DNA of 18,438 nt. It comes from Alphaproteobacteria bacterium. GTDB lineage: Bacteria; Pseudomonadota; Alphaproteobacteria; RF32; CAG-239. Below, in pieces: positions 13,889 through 18,438 of this stretch. Location: NCBI GenBank assembly GCA_024408895.1, contig JAKSUO010000004.1, positions 1 through 18,438 of the forward strand, in the 5' to 3' direction. The notes beneath the pieces were generated by a model, which searched no databases, had not been told where the DNA came from, and saw only the letters and a program-made list of their open reading frames with translations. The translations under genes were made by a program, and so were the position numbers. Each line of letters opens with the position of its first letter. The first letter of the stretch is position 1.

Positions 13889-15108
13889 AAAAATTACATG
13901 CAAAAATATTAAGTCTTGTGCTTCTTTCAGGTGTTTTGTGCGCACCGAACGTTTATGCCGTGAGCAAATTGGATTATACGGAACCGGTTAATGATTTGAC
14001 CGTCAAAGTTCAAAAAGTAAAAGAAAGAATAGAACAGAAATATACAGAAGTTTTGGAAATCTTAAACGGCAAGGTTCGTAAGGCTTTCAGTGGAGAAGGC
14101 GCTTCCTTGATTAATGAATTTGTTTACGGAAAAAGTTCCGGCCTTGTTGGAAATACAGTAACAGGTCAGTTGGCTGTTGGCGATTCCGACTTGAGTGGTT
14201 TATCTCAAAGTATGTTATCTCAACTCGGTTCTTTCAAACTTGATTTGGCAAACTTAGTCACGTTGGCCGATGATTATGAAAAAGCTTTACAATACGGAAA
14301 ATTAGAAAAGACCAAACAAATCAATGTATTGATGTCGCAGTATGAAGCAGAGAGAGATGCGGTGCGAAAGGCTTTGGAAAGTGAACCGGATAATGAAGAG
14401 CTGAAAGCTAAATTTGATGATTTAAATGTTAATATTGCCAATATGCAGGCGCAAGTTCGCAGTATTATGACAGAACAATCCGAGGACGATCAAAAATTAC
14501 AATCATACAAAAACTCTATTGCCAGTCTTGACACTCAAATAGGCAATCTCAGCACCATGAAAGCCTCAAATGAGTTGGTTAAAGCACTGAATTCAAAATT
14601 GGATAATTTGTTTGATAAGTTATCGGACACTGAATCGCCATATACGACGAGTATGAATAAGTTATTCCTTGGGGCGTATGAAAGTCCGACCAGTGAGAAT
14701 TTAATGCGCATAAAGAAAGCGCGAAAGAAAGAATATTACGATGCGTTGAAAAATGCGGCTCGGGAATACTTGAGTGCTTATAAAAGTATTGAAAAAATCA
14801 CGGAAGAATCTCAAAGCTGCGTAGAGGCTTTGAGCAAAGCCGACGGAATAGCCGGTCAGCAAACAATGCAGATTTGCGTAGATTTACAGCAGGCAAAGGC
14901 GGCAGCCGGATATACCCAATTTTTGTTGGCGCGGCTTCGTTGTATAGCAACAGGGGATTTGCAAATGGGAAGTGGCAATGATACCGTAAACGGTTATGCC
15001 GATCAGACAAAATTTAATTTGGATAATTACAAATTTAAAAAGAGTGATTTATATTTATCCAATGAAAACGGCACTAAAAATGCAATTGCGAATTTTACAG
15101 GGTTTTAG
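13885..15108 (+). CDS. Secreted coiled-coil protein, unknown function
   Basis: A 407-residue protein. The ATG overlaps the previous stop, and AAGGAG lies 7 bases upstream. The signal peptide ends at VYA (residue 25). The mature chain is nearly all helical: a first helix region with VKVQKVKERIEQKYTEVLEI, a coiled coil at about 110-240 (EAERDAVRKALESEPDNEEL, later IASLDTQIGNLSTMKAS), and a basic helix MRIKKARKKEYYDALKNAAR. A C-terminal helical region has three Cys (QSCVEAL, MQICVDLQ, LRCIATG). The pattern of a signal peptide, coiled coils and a few paired Cys resembles VirB5-like or tip-type periplasmic proteins, but no family is recognised. The stop TAG overlaps the Shine-Dalgarno site of the following giant gene (TAGGAGG), so the two are closely coupled. 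Confidence 0.62.
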   Translation: MKKLHAKILSLVLLSGVLCAPNVYAVSKLDYTEPVNDLTVKVQKVKERIEQKYTEVLEILNGKVRKAFSGEGASLINEFVYGKSSGLVGNTVTGQLAVGDSDLSGLSQSMLSQLGSFKLDLANLVTLADDYEKALQYGKLEKTKQINVLMSQYEAERDAVRKALESEPDNEELKAKFDDLNVNIANMQAQVRSIMTEQSEDDQKLQSYKNSIASLDTQIGNLSTMKASNELVKALNSKLDNLFDKLSDTESPYTTSMNKLFLGAYESPTSENLMRIKKARKKEYYDALKNAAREYLSAYKSIEKITEESQSCVEALSKADGIAGQQTMQICVDLQQAKAAAGYTQFLLARLRCIATGDLQMGSGNDTVNGYADQTKFNLDNYKFKKSDLYLSNENGTKNAIANFTGF

Positions 15109-15117
15109 GAGGACAAA

Positions 15118-18100
15118 ATGAAAAAGATAAGTTATTTTCTGTCGGTTTTACTTACTTGTTCTCTATTTTCATCAGGGGCAAAAGCATTTGCGTGGCCTGA
15201 TTATACGCCGCTATTACCGTGGTCTTCGCAGTTTTGCCCGACTTGTATCGGACCAACGATAATGATGGCAGAATCGTATATTCAACAAGGCATACAGGTT
15301 AAGAAAGAATTGGAACAAATTACCAATATATCTTATTTGAAACAGTTTTTAAAAAATTATGCTCTGGGTATGGGCAATACGTTATTCGGCGCATTGAAAG
15401 ACAGATTGTTATTGGAAGAAAAGAGAGAATATTCCATGACAATAGAAAAATGTAAAAATTTGAATATTGATGTCAGTAATGCGGAATCTGTTCAAAAGGG
15501 CTTTATTTCTTTGTTTTTGGAATATCCTTCTTCTAAAGTTAATATTCAGAATGCATATAGGAAAAAAGGCAACGCTATTAAGACGGATGTAATGCTTGAA
15601 TCCTATGTAACCTCTATGGAATTATCAAGAAGACTTTACGGACAAACAGAAGATACACCGGAAGCAGAAGAAAAGGAAGAACTCAAAGCTAAAAACGGAA
15701 CTGAAATCAATAAACTCGGTTTATTTACTCAGTTAAAATATGTGGAACAATGTCTGCTTGAAGGCAATCAAACTGATGAAACCGGAATGAGCAAAATAAG
15801 TGATGCTTGTCGTAAAACCGGATTGGATGATTGCTCAGGAACTTCTACTGACCCGGATGAACAAAAGAAAGAAGATAGCGTTTGTTTGTGGAAGAATGCC
15901 GTGTTAGCAATGCGCTTATATGAACAATTTATGGTTTATAACGAATATATAACATCAATGTTGCAGGAATATGAAGCTGTTCAGGCCATAAATAGTATAG
16001 CAATCATCAGAACGACAGAGGACGGTTCTTATAACGTCACGAAAACTAAAGGACAAAATGAATCTTCGGTTATGAGTGATAAAATTAAATCAGGTTTAAT
16101 TCAAACAAAAGCCGTAGAAGTTAGAGATTTTAGTTTGTATGCTGATGAAACAGCCCCATTGAGCGCAGAAGATGAGGCCATATTTGAGGCTTATGAAAAA
16201 AATCTGCAATCTGACGAGAAAATCATAGTTGGAAATTTTGAGAGAACGGATAAAGTAGAAGGTCTTAAGTCTCCTTTAGAAGACAAAGAAGAAGACTTTG
16301 CAGGTTTGGCCGAACTGTCCGAAATTGAAGAAAATCTGAATACAGCAATAAATATACATAATATGAAACAAAACTTGCCGGAATATCGCAAAGTTTATAA
16401 AAATTATGATGAAATGCAAAAATATTACGACCAAGTTGTGCAAAATTTGGAAAATTCCGGAAAATGTGTTGTGAATTTTCTATCTCCTTATTACAGCAAT
16501 GCCAGTAAAATGTGGTTTGGTGATGAATGTAATTACTATGGCAACGGGATGATTTATTGTCATTACAAGCCGGAAAAAACCGTTGAACAAGTAAATTCCG
16601 GTGGAACGGAAGTAAGTCAGGGAGAGTTTGATGTATTGTGTCCGGATGATAGCAATCATATGTGTTACATTCAAAATATCCATAACAGCAAATATAATCG
16701 TGGCCTTGTCGGCTATTTGATGAATTTGTATCAGACTGTTAAAGATAATCAGGCTTCTCAAGAGGTTGAAGCTTATATAGAAACAACAGATGTCGGAAGT
16801 CCTAATAGCAATGTAACCGCAGTTGAGGTTAAACTTGAATATAAGTCAGGCGGGGAGACTGTGAGCGCAAATACGGATTCTCAAAACGCCGAGATTAAAA
16901 CCGCCGGTACTTTTGACGAAGCGTATCAGCAAGCAACCGAAGAAGAAAACAATGATACCAGCGCGGTTGTAACACCAAACGGCTCTTCAACATTGCAATC
17001 TTTAGATAATTTACAAGCACAATCGGCTCCGGATGATGCGTCTGAAATGACCAATATTAAGGATTATGACGCAGCGGAGCAGGAGAAAAAAGAAGCACGA
17101 AAAGGAGAACTTTTAAACTGGTCCGTAGGTGCCGAAGTTGTTAAAGATCTTGCCCAAGATTTGACCAGTTCAACGCCTCAATTTGGTGCGGTGCAGAAAC
17201 GTTTTCCGCTGTGGTATGATCAGAAAGAATATTATAATCAATATATAGATGGCAAATATACCAATATAAAAAATTATTTAAACTCCGATTCATTCTTATC
17301 TAAATTTGTTCAAGCTTCAAAGGACTTGATTTTGGAATATCCTTATCAAAATGATGATGATTTATCTGCTGAACAACAACGCCAGAATGATATAAAAAGT
17401 ATAACAGATTTTTACGATGAAAATGTGAAAAAAATGTCTGAACAATCTTCTGTGGAACAAGAATTTGCAAAGGCGGATGATTTGAAAAAATCTAAGAGAT
17501 TGGAATTGGAAAAGTCAGTGCAAGCGATTAGAACATCAATCCATGAGCAGCATAAAAAAATAGATATTTTAAATAAACAAATCAGCATATTAAATCGTGT
17601 TCTGAATAATCAGGAAGACAGTGTCATGAATTCGGAGAGTATGCGCACATATGCAGAAGACGGCCTTGAATATTCTGAAAAAATGTATGCCGATCGAGGG
17701 ATAGATCCGGCGCAGTCCACACAAAATAAAACATTCCAAAAAAATAAGGATGATAGCGAGGATAATAAAGGTAATGCTGAGCGGGTATTGTCTGAAGTTG
17801 AATTGTCAAACAATATTCCGGAATTAGAGAAACAGGTAGAGCAAGCTAAAGAGAAAATTGAAAAATTGCAGGAAGATGAAGATAAGGCCCGTTCTGATTA
17901 TGTTTTAGCCATAAGTAATTTGGAAGAAGATAACAGAATCAAAATGGAAGAACTGCAACAGCAAGATGCAACTAATAAAGATTTATTGTCTGCCATAGAA
18001 GGAGTAGCAACTGAAATTACTCCGGCCGGTATTATCAAGCAAGCAATGGATTGTATGCGCGCGTATGCCGTGCAACAAGTGGAAAAAGCTCAGGAAGAAT

Positions 18101-18438
18101 TGGAAACTTTGAAAGATAATGAAGAGCTTTATTATGCCGCATATGCCGATAAAGTTATGAATATTCATAAAAAATTGATGAAAAAAATAACTTCCGTTTC
18201 GGTTACGGATCTTAATAACACATGTCCGGTTTTCGGCACTTTGAGTGATCTTGGTTTGACTAAGGGTTTGGATGAATTATTGGGCAATGTATTTTCAATG
18301 CTTGATGATGTGTGCGACCAAAATGTTTGTTTGAAACAAGATAGTGATTATTTTGTTGGCATTGTTGCTAAAAAACGTGATTTCACGGCTCCGAAGTCAC
18401 CTATGAATTTCATCTCCGCTCCGGCTCGGGAAATATTG
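15118..18438 (+). CDS. Giant secreted coiled-coil protein, partial (first 1107 codons)
   Basis: An open frame from the ATG at 15118 to the right edge without a stop, so at least 1107 residues. AGGAGG lies 6 bases before the ATG. The signal peptide is probably cleaved after AKA (residue 23) or FA (25). Soon after comes LPWSSQFCPTCIGPTI, with a CPTC pair (Cys40, Cys43). Residues 50-480 are mixed helical with scattered Cys. Residues about 440-530 are Cys- and Tyr-rich (SGKCVVNFLSPYYSN, NYYGNGMIYCHYK, VLCPDDSNHMCYIQ). A polar stretch follows to about 660. Long coiled-coil segments run from about 780 to 1025, with IPELEKQVEQAKEKIEKLQE as the clearest. Near the edge are further Cys (LNNTCPVFG, DDVCDQNVCLK). 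No family is recognised. Position and export suggest a surface or tip component, or a substrate, of the secretion system. Confidence 0.7.
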   Translation, partial: MKKISYFLSVLLTCSLFSSGAKAFAWPDYTPLLPWSSQFCPTCIGPTIMMAESYIQQGIQVKKELEQITNISYLKQFLKNYALGMGNTLFGALKDRLLLEEKREYSMTIEKCKNLNIDVSNAESVQKGFISLFLEYPSSKVNIQNAYRKKGNAIKTDVMLESYVTSMELSRRLYGQTEDTPEAEEKEELKAKNGTEINKLGLFTQLKYVEQCLLEGNQTDETGMSKISDACRKTGLDDCSGTSTDPDEQKKEDSVCLWKNAVLAMRLYEQFMVYNEYITSMLQEYEAVQAINSIAIIRTTEDGSYNVTKTKGQNESSVMSDKIKSGLIQTKAVEVRDFSLYADETAPLSAEDEAIFEAYEKNLQSDEKIIVGNFERTDKVEGLKSPLEDKEEDFAGLAELSEIEENLNTAINIHNMKQNLPEYRKVYKNYDEMQKYYDQVVQNLENSGKCVVNFLSPYYSNASKMWFGDECNYYGNGMIYCHYKPEKTVEQVNSGGTEVSQGEFDVLCPDDSNHMCYIQNIHNSKYNRGLVGYLMNLYQTVKDNQASQEVEAYIETTDVGSPNSNVTAVEVKLEYKSGGETVSANTDSQNAEIKTAGTFDEAYQQATEEENNDTSAVVTPNGSSTLQSLDNLQAQSAPDDASEMTNIKDYDAAEQEKKEARKGELLNWSVGAEVVKDLAQDLTSSTPQFGAVQKRFPLWYDQKEYYNQYIDGKYTNIKNYLNSDSFLSKFVQASKDLILEYPYQNDDDLSAEQQRQNDIKSITDFYDENVKKMSEQSSVEQEFAKADDLKKSKRLELEKSVQAIRTSIHEQHKKIDILNKQISILNRVLNNQEDSVMNSESMRTYAEDGLEYSEKMYADRGIDPAQSTQNKTFQKNKDDSEDNKGNAERVLSEVELSNNIPELEKQVEQAKEKIEKLQEDEDKARSDYVLAISNLEEDNRIKMEELQQQDATNKDLLSAIEGVATEITPAGIIKQAMDCMRAYAVQQVEKAQEELETLKDNEELYYAAYADKVMNIHKKLMKKITSVSVTDLNNTCPVFGTLSDLGLTKGLDELLGNVFSMLDDVCDQNVCLKQDSDYFVGIVAKKRDFTAPKSPMNFISAPAREIL

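Overview
The window looks like a chromosomal or large-element segment of an AT-rich Gram-negative bacterium. The Gram-negative call rests on an outer-membrane secretin, several lipoproteins and a VirB-type apparatus. A host-associated alphaproteobacterium is my best guess from gene style and base composition, but no marker gene proves it. Shine-Dalgarno sites are strong (AGGAGG-like), and TAA, TAG and TGA all serve as stops, so the genetic code looks standard.

Layout. (1) Bases 1-4120, minus strand: a type IVB pilus block. In transcription order it has a membrane-anchored protein with an OmpA-like C-terminal domain, a TcpQ/PilL-type lipoprotein, a PilN-type secretin, and the start of a probable PilO2-like protein that runs off the left edge. 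The last three are tightly packed or overlapping. (2) Bases 4121-5811: a spacer zone with a candidate promoter for the minus operon, a small lipoprotein gene with a bidirectional terminator, and a GIY-YIG nuclease gene lying between palindromic repeats whose facing arms are a perfect 28-bp inverted repeat. (3) Bases 5812-10241, plus strand: a type IV secretion core with three different VirB2/TrbC-like pilins in tandem, a small secreted protein whose frame appears to be cut by an in-frame stop, a VirB3-like protein, and a VirB4 ATPase overlapping it by 4 bp. (4) Bases 10316-18438, plus strand: four secreted, helix-rich proteins I cannot place in a family (the first has a VirB5-like N-terminus), then the first 1107 codons of a very large secreted coiled-coil protein open at the right edge.

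How it may work together (inference). VirB4 and VirB3 would drive assembly of one or more of the three pilins in the inner membrane. The secreted proteins downstream would be periplasmic, tip or surface parts. The secretin block nearby could supply an outer-membrane channel. No VirB7-VirB10, VirB11 or coupling-protein gene is visible here. Either these lie outside, or the two blocks form a mixed apparatus, a loose parallel to Dot/Icm, which also uses secretin-like and TcpQ-like outer-membrane parts.

The most useful signals to check are the premature stop before virB3, the copied 46-bp gene junction at the 3' ends of two secreted-protein genes, the 16-bp hairpin between pilin genes 1 and 2, and the repeat-flanked nuclease.
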